64,000 bases of DNA from Mycolicibacterium iranicum (GTDB lineage Bacteria > Actinomycetota > Actinomycetes > Mycobacteriales > Mycobacteriaceae): contig NZ_LWCS01000026.1 in the NCBI RefSeq assembly GCF_001650495.1, forward strand, positions 1 to 64,000, given 5' to 3'. Below the pieces are notes generated by a model. It saw nothing but the letters and a program-made list of their open reading frames with translations, did no database searches and was not told where the DNA came from. The number at the start of each line of letters is the position of its first letter. The first letter of the stretch is position 1. The translations under genes and the position numbers were made by a program. Shown in pieces: positions 9,883 to 18,159 of the stretch.

Positions 9883-10647
9883 GTGACGACGGCCCCCGTG
9901 ACCCCGGCGGATCTGGTCGCACAGGTCGAGGCCAGCCCGCCTGGACCGTCCATCGGCGCCTTTTTCGATCTCGACGGCACCCTGGTGGACGGGTTCACCG
10001 CGACGGCGCACGCCGGCGATCGCATCAGGCGCCGCCAGGCCCGCATCGGTGAGGTCACCGGCGTCATCGAAGCGGCGATGCGTTACCGGCTGGGCAGGGT
10101 GAACTTCGCGAAGCTGCTCGAACGTGCAGCGGGCTATCTGCGGGGCGAGTCGCTGGTCGAGCTCGACGAGGTCGGCGAGCGCCTCTTCCAGGAGCGCGTG
10201 CAGTCGCGGATGTTCCCGGCCATGCACGAGGTGGTCCTGGCGCATCAGCGGCGGGGCCACACCGTCGTCATGAGTTCGTCCGCCTTGACCATTCACGCCG
10301 AACCGGTAGCGCGTTACCTGGAGATCGACCATGTCCTGTGCAACCACTTCGAGGTCGACGGCGACGGCCGGCTCACCGGCAAGATCGCACGTCCCGTGAT
10401 CTGGGGTACGCGCAAGGCCGATGCGGTGCAGCAGTTCTGCGCCGAACGCGGAATCGATCTGGCGACGGGCTACTTCTACGCAGACGGCAACGAGGACATC
10501 GCCCTGATGTCGCTCGTGGGCAACCCGGTTCCGGTCAATCCGCGGCGCGACCTCGCCGCCATGGCCGCGGCCCGGGGCTGGCCGGTGCTGAAAGTCGCGA
10601 CTTTGGGCAAGGGCAACCACGGCGGCTTACGCGGTGTACTAAAGTAG
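9883..10647 (+). CDS. HAD-IB family phosphatase
   Basis: A 254-residue protein. The GTG at 9883 is chosen because AGGAG lies six bases upstream; an in-frame GTG also exists at 9865. HAD motif I is AFFDLDGTLVDG, motif II is VVMSSSALTIH, and motif III/IV is YADGNEDIALMSLVG, all with the conserved Asp/Ser residues. This is the SerB-like IB subfamily common in mycobacteria, often linked to phospholipid acyltransferases; the phosphomonoester substrate is unknown. Its stop codon overlaps a KstR-like site preceding the next gene. Confidence 0.85.
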   Translation: MTTAPVTPADLVAQVEASPPGPSIGAFFDLDGTLVDGFTATAHAGDRIRRRQARIGEVTGVIEAAMRYRLGRVNFAKLLERAAGYLRGESLVELDEVGERLFQERVQSRMFPAMHEVVLAHQRRGHTVVMSSSALTIHAEPVARYLEIDHVLCNHFEVDGDGRLTGKIARPVIWGTRKADAVQQFCAERGIDLATGYFYADGNEDIALMSLVGNPVPVNPRRDLAAMAAARGWPVLKVATLGKGNHGGLRGVLK

Positions 10648-10658
10648 AACACGTTTCA
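10645..10658. promoter_or_regulatory. KstR-type operator
   Basis: TAGAACACGTTTCA matches the KstR consensus TNNAACNNGTTNNA at all fixed positions. It starts on the TAG stop codon of the HAD gene and lies 53 bp upstream of the flavin oxidoreductase start. It is the second such site within 3 kb, which strengthens both. Confidence 0.55.
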
Positions 10659-10711
10659 GTTTTGAATCGTGGACGACTGTTCCCCGCCTATAAGCCCACC
10701 AGGAGCGGACT

Positions 10712-11842
10712 ATGCACACTCCCCTGTGCGATCAACTCGGCATCGAATTTCCCATCTTCGCCTTCACGCACTGTCGTGACGTCGTCGTCGCCGTCAGCAA
10801 GGCGGGCGGCTTTGGTGTGCTCGGCGCGGTCGGCTTCACGCCGGAGCAGCTCGAGATCGAGCTCAACTGGATCGACGAGAACATCGGCGACCACCCCTAC
10901 GGGGTGGACATCGTGATCCCGAACAAGTACGAGGGCATGGACGCCAACATGTCCACCGAGGAGCTCACGAAGATGCTCCAGTCGATGGTCCCGCAGCAAC
11001 ACCTCGACTTCGCGAAGAAGCTCCTCGCCGATCACGGCGTGCCGGTCGACGACGCCGACAACAATGCGCTGCAACTGCTGGGCTGGACCGAGGCCACAGC
11101 CACACCGCAGGTCGAGATCGCGCTCACCCACCCGAAGTGCACGCTGATCGCGAACGCGCTGGGGACCCCTCCGGCGGACATGATCAAGCACATCCACGAC
11201 GCCGGCCGCATGGTCGCCGCGCTGTGCGGTTCGCCCGCGCAGGCCCTCAAACACGCCCAAGCCGATATCGACATCATCATCGCTCAGGGCGGCGAGGGCG
11301 GCGGCCACTGCGGCGAGGTCGGCTCGATCGTGCTGTGGCCCCAGGTGGTCAAGGCGGTTGCACCCCGGCCGGTACTGGCCGCGGGCGGCATCGGCAGCGG
11401 CTACCAGATCGCAGCCGCGCTCGCGATGGGCTGCCAGGGTGCCTGGTCGGGTTCACAGTGGCTGATGGTCGAAGAAGCCGAGAACACCCCGGTGCAGCAG
11501 GCCGCCTACGTCAATGCCAGCAGCCGCGACACCGTGCGCAGCCGTTCGTTCACGGGCAAGCCCTGCCGCATGCTCAAGAACGACTGGACCGAGGCGTGGC
11601 AGACCGAAGGCAACCCCGAACCACTCGGAATGCCGTTGCAGTACATGGTTTCCGGAATGGCCGTCGCCGCCACCAGCAAGTACCCCAATGAGACCGTCGA
11701 TGTGGCGTTCAACCCGGTCGGCCAGGTCGTCGGTCAGTTCAGCAAGGTCGAGAAGACCTCGGCGGTCATCGACCGCTGGGTGCAGGAGTACCTGGAGGCG
11801 TCGGGCCGGCTCAACGACCTCAACGAGGCCGCCACCGTCTAG
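10712..11842 (+). CDS. NAD(P)H-dependent flavin oxidoreductase (nitronate monooxygenase-like)
   Basis: A 376-residue FMN-dependent TIM-barrel protein of the 2-nitropropane dioxygenase superfamily, with an AGGAG ribosome site before the ATG. Typical blocks are KAGGFGVLGAVGF, the phosphate-binding IIAQGGEGGGHCG, and VLAAGGIGSGYQIAAALAMG. The family includes nitronate monooxygenases and several steroid or fatty-acid enoyl/dienoyl reductases; the substrate cannot be read from the sequence. A KstR-like operator in front suggests induction by steroids. The gene ends in a strong hairpin. Confidence 0.8.
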   Translation: MHTPLCDQLGIEFPIFAFTHCRDVVVAVSKAGGFGVLGAVGFTPEQLEIELNWIDENIGDHPYGVDIVIPNKYEGMDANMSTEELTKMLQSMVPQQHLDFAKKLLADHGVPVDDADNNALQLLGWTEATATPQVEIALTHPKCTLIANALGTPPADMIKHIHDAGRMVAALCGSPAQALKHAQADIDIIIAQGGEGGGHCGEVGSIVLWPQVVKAVAPRPVLAAGGIGSGYQIAAALAMGCQGAWSGSQWLMVEEAENTPVQQAAYVNASSRDTVRSRSFTGKPCRMLKNDWTEAWQTEGNPEPLGMPLQYMVSGMAVAATSKYPNETVDVAFNPVGQVVGQFSKVEKTSAVIDRWVQEYLEASGRLNDLNEAATV

Positions 11843-11848
11843 CTTGCC

Positions 11849-11893
11849 GTGATTTCGGGGTGATCATCGGCGACGATGACACCCCGAAATCAC
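11849..11893. terminator. Strong hairpin, probable terminator
   Basis: A perfect 14-bp stem (GTGATTTCGGGGTG pairing with CACCCCGAAATCAC) around a 17-base loop begins 6 bp after the oxidoreductase stop and is followed by an AT-rich run TATATTTTGAT. It separates the oxidoreductase from the TetR gene. There is no pure T-tract, as is common for mycobacterial intrinsic terminators. Confidence 0.6.
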
Positions 11894-11912
11894 TATATTT
11901 TGATCCTTTGTT

Positions 11913-11928
11913 TATGTAGATTGACATA
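11913..11928. promoter_or_regulatory. Putative TetR operator
   Basis: TATGT and ACATA form an inverted repeat separated by six bases, and the run continues as ACATACATA. It lies 23 bp upstream of the TetR gene in an AT-rich promoter patch, as expected for an autoregulatory operator. The regulator assignment is by proximity only. Confidence 0.4.
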
Positions 11929-11951
11929 CATAGCCTGAAAGGGGCCCGCCA

Positions 11952-12545
11952 GTGACGACTCCGCGGGAGCGAATGGTCATCTCGGCCGCGCTGCTGATCA
12001 GGGAGCGCGGAGCACATCCCACCGCGATCGCCGACGTGCTCGAGCACAGCGGCGCGCCCCGCGGATCGGCCTATCACTATTTCCCCGGCGGACGCGCGCA
12101 GTTGCTCGCCGAAGCGGTCGACTACGCGGCGGATTTCATGGCGCAGCGGCTGGTGCGGGCGGCCAGTGCGTTGGAGGCCCTCGACGACCTCTTCGGCGAC
12201 TACCGTAAGCAGTTGCAGCACAGCGATTTTCGAGCCGGATGCCCGGTTGTGGCGGTTGCCGTCGAAGCCGGCGATCCCGCCAAGCCCGACCAGTCCGCCG
12301 CGGTGATCGACAGGGCCGCGGCAGCGTTCACGCGATGGCGGGACGTCATCTCGCAGCGGCTGGTCGACGATGGCATGTCAGCCGACGCGGCGCCCGCTCT
12401 GGCGACTCTCGTGCTCTCGTCCTTCGAGGGCGCCATCGTCCTCGCCCGTGCATCGCGTGATCTCGAACCACTCAATCTTGTTCACTCTCAGCTGCGTTCA
12501 CTGATCGGTGCGCAGACGTCCGCAGGAAAGCGAGCAACCCGATGA
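11952..12545 (+). CDS. TetR family regulator, LmrA/YxaF type
   Basis: A 197-residue protein with an N-terminal helix-turn-helix (TAIADVLEHSGAPRGSAYHYFPG) and the C-terminal block GCPVVAVAVEA typical of the LmrA/YxaF subgroup, whose ligands are often flavonoids or drugs. It probably represses its own operon, which contains the molybdopterin oxidoreductase: the two genes overlap by ATGA. An inverted repeat in the promoter is a plausible operator. Confidence 0.85.
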   Translation: MTTPRERMVISAALLIRERGAHPTAIADVLEHSGAPRGSAYHYFPGGRAQLLAEAVDYAADFMAQRLVRAASALEALDDLFGDYRKQLQHSDFRAGCPVVAVAVEAGDPAKPDQSAAVIDRAAAAFTRWRDVISQRLVDDGMSADAAPALATLVLSSFEGAIVLARASRDLEPLNLVHSQLRSLIGAQTSAGKRATR

Positions 12546-14800
12546 CCGAACCCGCCGAAGATTGGCAGGCAAGCGCATGCATCCTCTGCGAGTGCAACTG
12601 CGGCATCGTGGTGCAGGTGCAAGACCGCACTCTCGCACGCATCCGCGGTGACAAGAATCATCCCGCGTCACGCGGTTACACGTGCAACAAGGCTCTCCGG
12701 CTGGATCACTACCAGAACAACCGGAACCGATTGACGTCTCCGATGCGACGTCGCCAGGATGGGACGTACGAGGAAATCGACTGGGACACTGCGATCGCCG
12801 AGGTCGCCGCCGGCTTCCGGGCGATCGCAGATACCTACGGCGGGGACAAGATCATGTACTACGGCGGCGGGGGGCAAGGTAACCACCTCGGCGGCGCCTA
12901 CAGCGGCGCATTCCTCAAGGCGCTCGGGTCCTACCACCGGTCGAATGCCCTGGCACAGGAGAAGACCGGGGAGCACTGGGTCGACGCGCACCTCTACGGC
13001 AATCACACTCGCGGAGAATTCGAGCACGCGGAAGTGTCGGTGTTCGTCGGCAAGAACCCTTGGATGTCACAGAGTTTCCCGCGGGCCCGCGTGGTGCTCA
13101 ACGAGATCGCGAAGGATCCGGCTCGCTCGATGATCGTCATCGACCCGGTCCTCACCGACACCGCGAAGATGGCCGACTTCCATCTGCGGGTACGACCCGG
13201 CACCGACGCGTGGTGTCTTGCCGCTCTGGCCGCGTCGCTGGTACAGGAGAACCTCTGCGACGAAAGGTTTCTCGCCGAGCGCGTGACCGGTGTGGACGCG
13301 GTGCGGGAGGTGCTCGCGGAGGTTCCGGTCGGCGAATATGCGCATCGGTGCGGCGTCGACGAGGGTCTCATTCGGGCCGCCGCCCGCAGGATCGCCGGTG
13401 CCGACAGCGTCGCCGTCTTCGAGGACCTCGGCGTCCAGCAGTCACCCAACAGCACGTTGTGCTCCTACCTCAACAAGATGCTGTGGATCCTGACCGGCAA
13501 CTTTGCCAAACGCGGCGGTCAGCATCTGCATTCGTCGTTCGCGCCGTTGTTCCGACCGGGAGGTGTGGGTCGCACACCCGTCACCGGCGCACCCATCATC
13601 GGCGGGCTGATGCCGAGCAACGTGGTGCCCGAAGAGATCCTGACCGACCATCCCGACCGGTTCCGGGCCATGATCGTCGAGAGCAGCAACCCGGCGCATT
13701 CGGTCGCCGACTCCGATGCCGTCCGCCGCGCCTTTTCCGCGCTGGAGTTCTCGGTGGTCATCGACGTGGCGATGACCGAAACGGCCAGGCTCGCCCATTA
13801 CGTGTTGCCGGCGGCGAGCCAGTTCGAGAAGCCGGAAGCGACCTTCTTCAATCTTGAGTTCCCGCACAACACCTTTCATCTTCGGCACCGGCTGATGGAG
13901 CCGTTGCCGGGGACGCTGCCCGAACCCGAGATCTGGGCGCGGTTGATGCGGGCACTCGGCGTCGTCGACGACACCGAGTTGACGCCGCTGCGGCAGGCCG
14001 CGCGCCAGGGGCTGGCCGCGTTCACCGAAGCCTTCCTGGCCGCCGTCGGCGCCAATCCAGGCTTGGGCAAGGTGCTGCCGTTCGTGCTGTACGAGACGCT
14101 CGGCCCGACCCTGCCCGACGGCCTTGCCGGTGCCGCCGCGTTGTGGGGCCTGGCCCAGAAGGCCGCCATGACCTATCCCGAGGCGGTCCGCCGTGCCGGA
14201 CATCGGGACGGCAACGCACTTTTCGAGGCAATTCTCGACGGTCGCTCGGGCGTGACGTTCACCGTCCACGAATACGAGGACGACTTCGCGCTCATCTCCC
14301 ATCCGGATCGCAGGATCGCGCTGGAGATGCCCGAGTTGCTCGCCGACATCCGGGCTCTGGCCGATCCTCCTCCGGGCCTGACCACCCACGAGTTCCCGAT
14401 CGTGTTGTCCGCGGGCGAGCGTCGCGCCTACACCGCCAACGACATCATCCGCGACCCGTCGTGGCGCAAGCGCGATGCCGATGGAGCGCTGCGCGTCAGT
14501 CCCGCCGACGCCGAGGCGCTCGGCCTGGTCGACGGGGGGCGGGCCCGAATCACGACGGTCGCGGGCAGCGCCGAGGCGACGGTCGAGATCAGCGACGCGA
14601 TGCTGCCGGGACACGCCTCACTTCCCAACGGCTTCGGCGTCGATTTCGTCGACGAGGACGGCGCCGCCGAAGTGCCGGGGGTGGCGCCCAACGCGCTGAC
14701 GTCGAGTTCTTGGCGTGACAAGTATGCCGGGACACCCTGGCACAAACACGTACCCGCGCGGATCGAGAAAGCCGACAATCTGGTCGGTGCGGCGACCTAG
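12542..14800 (+). CDS. Molybdopterin-dependent oxidoreductase
   Basis: A 752-residue protein of the formate dehydrogenase/DMSO reductase superfamily. The N-terminal Cys motif C-x2-C-x3-C-x27-C (CILCECNCG then TCNKA) should bind a 4Fe-4S cluster. The molybdopterin-binding domain follows (residues about 60-560), and the C-terminal dinucleotide-binding domain contains LSAGERRAYTANDIIRDPSWR and HASLPNGFG. No Tat signal is visible, so it is cytoplasmic. The substrate is unknown. It is translationally coupled to the TetR gene and its stop overlaps the convergent next gene within a shared CTAG. Confidence 0.85.
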   Translation: MTEPAEDWQASACILCECNCGIVVQVQDRTLARIRGDKNHPASRGYTCNKALRLDHYQNNRNRLTSPMRRRQDGTYEEIDWDTAIAEVAAGFRAIADTYGGDKIMYYGGGGQGNHLGGAYSGAFLKALGSYHRSNALAQEKTGEHWVDAHLYGNHTRGEFEHAEVSVFVGKNPWMSQSFPRARVVLNEIAKDPARSMIVIDPVLTDTAKMADFHLRVRPGTDAWCLAALAASLVQENLCDERFLAERVTGVDAVREVLAEVPVGEYAHRCGVDEGLIRAAARRIAGADSVAVFEDLGVQQSPNSTLCSYLNKMLWILTGNFAKRGGQHLHSSFAPLFRPGGVGRTPVTGAPIIGGLMPSNVVPEEILTDHPDRFRAMIVESSNPAHSVADSDAVRRAFSALEFSVVIDVAMTETARLAHYVLPAASQFEKPEATFFNLEFPHNTFHLRHRLMEPLPGTLPEPEIWARLMRALGVVDDTELTPLRQAARQGLAAFTEAFLAAVGANPGLGKVLPFVLYETLGPTLPDGLAGAAALWGLAQKAAMTYPEAVRRAGHRDGNALFEAILDGRSGVTFTVHEYEDDFALISHPDRRIALEMPELLADIRALADPPPGLTTHEFPIVLSAGERRAYTANDIIRDPSWRKRDADGALRVSPADAEALGLVDGGRARITTVAGSAEATVEISDAMLPGHASLPNGFGVDFVDEDGAAEVPGVAPNALTSSSWRDKYAGTPWHKHVPARIEKADNLVGAAT

Positions 14801-15345
14801 GGGACGACGGGCGCGACCACAGGTGCCGGACCCTCCGGAGCGGGGGGCTGGGGTGCGGGCGACGGCTGCGGCCCGGTATAGGACTGTGTGGCCGGCCCGG
14901 AGCTCATGGGCCGCTGTGTCAGGAGCAGAAGCGCGTCGCTGCCGCTGACCTCCTGGGTTCGCATGGCGTGCCACAGGTCGCGGAAGTATCCGAGCTTGCT
15001 CTGCTGTGTCGGCGTCGCGCTGGTACCGGGCGGAAGGTTCTCGGGGCTCGCCAGATGCGGAGTCTCGACGGGGGCGGCGAGCGGCAGTGCGGCCGGGTCA
15101 CCCGCCGCCGGAGCGAGGGGTGCCGCGGGTGCCACGGGCCCCGCCGCGACGGGCGCGGGGAACGCGGTGGCAGGAGGCGACGCCACCACCGGGGCGGGCA
15201 CCGGCGGAGGTGCCGGCGGCAGTGCGGGATCGGCCAGGGCCGACGGAGCGGCGGCGACCAGTGCGGCGAACGCCGCGGCGCCGATGATGGACGCAGTCCC
15301 TGCGCCGATGATGGACGCAGTCCATCTGCGGAAACCGAACTTCAC
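14797..15345 (-). CDS. Secreted Pro/Ala-rich protein
   Basis: A 182-residue protein from the GTG at 15345. A signal peptide (VKFGFRRWTASIIGAG onward, ending around ALADPA) precedes a low-complexity Pro/Ala/Val-rich region of about 85 residues. A short helical segment (KLGYFRDLWHAMRTQEVSG) follows, then a Pro-rich tail ending in PVVAPVVP. The composition resembles mycobacterial exported Ala/Pro-rich proteins. The signal peptide itself contains a duplicated TASIIGA unit (see repeat). Function unknown. Confidence 0.75.
   Translation of the reverse strand: MKFGFRRWTASIIGAGTASIIGAAAFAALVAAAPSALADPALPPAPPPVPAPVVASPPATAFPAPVAAGPVAPAAPLAPAAGDPAALPLAAPVETPHLASPENLPPGTSATPTQQSKLGYFRDLWHAMRTQEVSGSDALLLLTQRPMSSGPATQSYTGPQPSPAPQPPAPEGPAPVVAPVVP
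15278..15323. repeat. Tandem direct repeat inside signal peptide
   Basis: A 22-base unit (containing GATGATGGACGCAGTCC) occurs twice with a 24-base period, at 15278-15299 and 15302-15323. Being a multiple of three it duplicates eight residues (TASIIGA plus one) within the signal-peptide hydrophobic core. It is probably a slippage product. Confidence 0.8.
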
Positions 15346-15510
15346 GATGCACCCTCCCGGTCCCTGTCTTGTCACAGAATGCATCAGTCGGGGGGCCGGT
15401 TTCGTTACATCGGCGGTTTGACGTCGACGCAGTTTCTCTAACTCCTCTCGCGGGGCACGCCGGGTGGTGTAGCAATGCGTTACGCCCACTTGACGTTTAG
15501 GAGCGAACGT

Positions 15511-16764
15511 ATGGCGACCCCCACCCTCCCGCCGGGATTCGACTTCACAGACCCCGATCTGAACTGCGCGCGCCTGCCGATCGAAGAACTCTCCCAGCTG
15601 CGTCGCAGCGAACCGATCTGGTGGAACGCGCAACCCATCGGCAACGGCGGGTTCGACGACGGTGGGTTCTGGGTGGTGACCAAGCACAAGGACGTCAAGG
15701 AGATCTCCAAGCGCAGCGACGTGTTCTCCAGCCAGGAAAAGACAGCGCTCCCCCGCTACCCCGAAGGATCGACCGGCGAACAGATCGAGACCGGCAGCCT
15801 GGTCCTTCTCAACATGGACGCGCCGCGTCACACGCACCTGCGCAAGATCATCTCGCGGGGTTTCACGCCCCGAGCCGTCGAACGGCTGCGCGACGACCTG
15901 AGCGAGCGCGCGCAGGCCATCGCCAAGGGCGCCGCGGCGGCGGGCGCCGGCGACTTCGTCGAACAGGTGTCGTGCGAATTGCCACTGCAGGCCATCGCCG
16001 GATTGCTCGGAGTTCCGATCGAGGACCGCAAGAAGCTGTTCGACTGGTCCAACCAGATGGTCAGCGACGACGACCCTGAGTACGCGCACTACGACAACCG
16101 CAATGCGGCAACCGAACTCATCATGTATGCGATGCAGCTCGCGGCCATCCGTGCCGAGAACCCCGGTGAGGATATCGTCACCAAGCTCATCGAGGCCGAC
16201 GTCGACGGGCACAAGCTCTCCGATGACGAGTTCGGATTCTTCATGGTGCTGCTCGCGGTGGCCGGTAACGAGACGACGCGCAACTCCATCACCCACGGCA
16301 TGATCGCGTTCACCGAGCACCCGGACCAGTGGGAGCTGTTCAAGCGTGAACGTCCCTTCACCGCGGTCGACGAGATTGTTCGGTGGGCGACGCCCGTGAC
16401 GTCGTTCCAGCGCACCGCCGTGGCGGACTACGAACTATCCGGCGTGCCGATCAAGAAGGGCCAGCGGGTGGTGATGTCGTACCGGTCGGCGAACTTCGAC
16501 GAGGAGGTGTTCGACGACCCCTTCACCTTCAACATCCTGCGCGACCCGAATCCTCATGTGGGCTTCGGCGGCACGGGTGCGCACTACTGCATCGGCGCAA
16601 ATCTCGCGCGGATGACGATCGAGTTGATGTTCAATGCGATCGCCGACCACATGCCCGACCTCACCCCGGTCGGTACACCCGATCGGCTGCGTTCCGGCTG
16701 GCTCAACGGGATCAAACACTGGCAGGTCGACTACAGCGGTAAGAGCTGCCCGGTCGCGCACTAG
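15511..16764 (+). CDS. cyp125: Cytochrome P450, CYP125 family (steroid C26-hydroxylase)
   Basis: A 417-residue P450 starting after a TAGGAG ribosome site. It begins PTLPPGFDFTDPD, as CYP125 does, and has the I-helix AGNETTRN, the ExxR of DEIVRW, and the haem-Cys block FGGTGAHYCIGANLARM. It ends KHWQVDYSGKSCPVAH, very like M. tuberculosis CYP125A1 (Rv3545c). That enzyme oxidises the terminal carbon of cholesterol and cholest-4-en-3-one. This copy is outside the canonical cholesterol cluster as far as the window shows, so it may be a paralogue with a shifted substrate. No KstR-like site is visible in front of it. Confidence 0.9.
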   Translation: MATPTLPPGFDFTDPDLNCARLPIEELSQLRRSEPIWWNAQPIGNGGFDDGGFWVVTKHKDVKEISKRSDVFSSQEKTALPRYPEGSTGEQIETGSLVLLNMDAPRHTHLRKIISRGFTPRAVERLRDDLSERAQAIAKGAAAAGAGDFVEQVSCELPLQAIAGLLGVPIEDRKKLFDWSNQMVSDDDPEYAHYDNRNAATELIMYAMQLAAIRAENPGEDIVTKLIEADVDGHKLSDDEFGFFMVLLAVAGNETTRNSITHGMIAFTEHPDQWELFKRERPFTAVDEIVRWATPVTSFQRTAVADYELSGVPIKKGQRVVMSYRSANFDEEVFDDPFTFNILRDPNPHVGFGGTGAHYCIGANLARMTIELMFNAIADHMPDLTPVGTPDRLRSGWLNGIKHWQVDYSGKSCPVAH

Positions 16765-18104
16765 TAGGCCGGGGCGAGCCGCGAAGAGGTGCGGTTGCTC
16801 AGGTCCAGGGATAGCGCCGCGAGCTCGTGGCGGTCGGGTCCGGCAGCCACCGGAGGCCGCCAGCCGGTGGCGTACACGGCCTTGGCTCGCCTCTGCAGAG
16901 GGTCGAGGCTCGCGGGCAGGGCCGCCATCCGGTCATACGGGATGACCTGGGAGCGCATGGTGGAATCGGCAGCGGCGGCGGCCACCACGAGGTCCGACGG
17001 CAGCGGGCTTCCGAGGTCGACATCGCCGCCGCCCCATCGGCGTAGGCGGTCGCCGTCGCAGTGCACATGGTCGAGAAACCACGGGCGGATGTGGGTGCGG
17101 CACCAGCCGTCGAAGTCCGCCGTCACGGTATCGGTATCGGAGTCGCGAGACAGGAAGGTGACCAGCGCCTGAGCCTGCCGGAAGGCCAGGGTGACCCCGC
17201 GTCCTGCCAGAGGCGTTGTGGTGCAGACGGCGTCGCCGACACGAATGAGCCCTGGCCGCACGGGCCGCCCGGCGTCGTCGAGTTGGCCGCGGTAGCTGTT
17301 GTGCAGCCGTCCGCCGGGCAGGACAGACGTTGTCGGATAGGCGCGGCGGGGGTCGACCCACTCGGCGAGCATCGGAATGGCACGAACGGCGGCTTCGAAC
17401 ACGTCGGGGTGTCTCAGCGTGTGCAACCGGGAGTCGGTGCCGTCGTGGGTGATGGTGACCGAGAAGTTCCCGCCGTCGTGGAGGAATGCGACAGCGAAGT
17501 AGCCACCGAGACTCAGCGACAGGCCGATCGGCGAGTTGACCGGGCCTGGGGCGGCGGCCTCGACGAGACGGTACTGCCTGGTGACGTAGGACGCTCCGCA
17601 CGGACCGCCTTCGGCGCTGACGTGGGCACCCTCGCGCATTGCGCGGCTCGCACGTCCGGACGCGTCGATGACGAGGTCGGCGGGAAGGACATCACCGCCG
17701 ACGCGGATCCCGACGGCTCGGCCGGCGTCGCGCCGGACTCCGTCGACGTGACCGGTGATCAGCGTCAACCCTGGTTCCCGCCAGGCTGTTTCGCGCAGGA
17801 CACGCTCGAACAGCGCACGGCGGCTGTGCAAAGCAATGGGAGCACCGTCTTCTGCGGTGAGGACCCTGGCCCCGGCCCGCCGCAGCGCGCGAAGCGCATC
17901 GGGTATCTGGTCCTGCAGGGCTTCCACTGCCGGTCCCCGGAAGGTGTGCGCGTGCTCGAACTGCATCACCCCCCGGCGCCGCCAGACGCCGTCTGCGCCC
18001 GGTCCGGGGTCGCGGTCAACCACGACGACCCGACGGCCGCGGCGAGCCAGCGCGATGGCGGTGAAGAGTCCCGTGGGCCCCGCCCCGACGATGACAGTGG
18101 GCAT
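16761..18104 (-). CDS. FAD-dependent monooxygenase
   Basis: A 447-residue flavoprotein starting at MPTVIVGAGPTGLFTAIALA, an N-terminal dinucleotide-binding motif. A second FAD motif (GLIRVGDAVCTTTPLAGRG) lies at about residue 290, and a DG-like ADLVIDASGRASR motif at about 145. This pattern is that of group A aromatic or polyketide hydroxylases and related halogenase-like enzymes. A divergent TetR gene and an intervening palindrome suggest drug- or substrate-induced expression. Its stop overlaps that of the P450 within CTAG. Confidence 0.8.
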   Translation of the reverse strand: MPTVIVGAGPTGLFTAIALARRGRRVVVVDRDPGPGADGVWRRRGVMQFEHAHTFRGPAVEALQDQIPDALRALRRAGARVLTAEDGAPIALHSRRALFERVLRETAWREPGLTLITGHVDGVRRDAGRAVGIRVGGDVLPADLVIDASGRASRAMREGAHVSAEGGPCGASYVTRQYRLVEAAAPGPVNSPIGLSLSLGGYFAVAFLHDGGNFSVTITHDGTDSRLHTLRHPDVFEAAVRAIPMLAEWVDPRRAYPTTSVLPGGRLHNSYRGQLDDAGRPVRPGLIRVGDAVCTTTPLAGRGVTLAFRQAQALVTFLSRDSDTDTVTADFDGWCRTHIRPWFLDHVHCDGDRLRRWGGGDVDLGSPLPSDLVVAAAAADSTMRSQVIPYDRMAALPASLDPLQRRAKAVYATGWRPPVAAGPDRHELAALSLDLSNRTSSRLAPAY

Positions 18105-18130
18105 CACGCCTCTTTTCAGGTAACTTACGG

Positions 18131-18143
18131 TGTAATGATTACA
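18131..18143. promoter_or_regulatory. Palindromic operator TGTAAT-G-ATTACA
   Basis: A perfect 13-base palindrome TGTAATGATTACA lies in the 55-bp gap between the divergent monooxygenase and TetR genes. A second weak dyad (GTAACTTAC) is adjacent. This is the expected place for the binding site of the TetR protein encoded at 18160. Confidence 0.6.
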
Positions 18144-18159
18144 TTGAGAGTGACCCGAA

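Noticed and set aside
15487..15502. TTGACGTTTA before the CYP125-like gene as a copy of the locus motif
   Set aside because: The second half-site is absent; only the TTGACG half is present, which is expected by chance.
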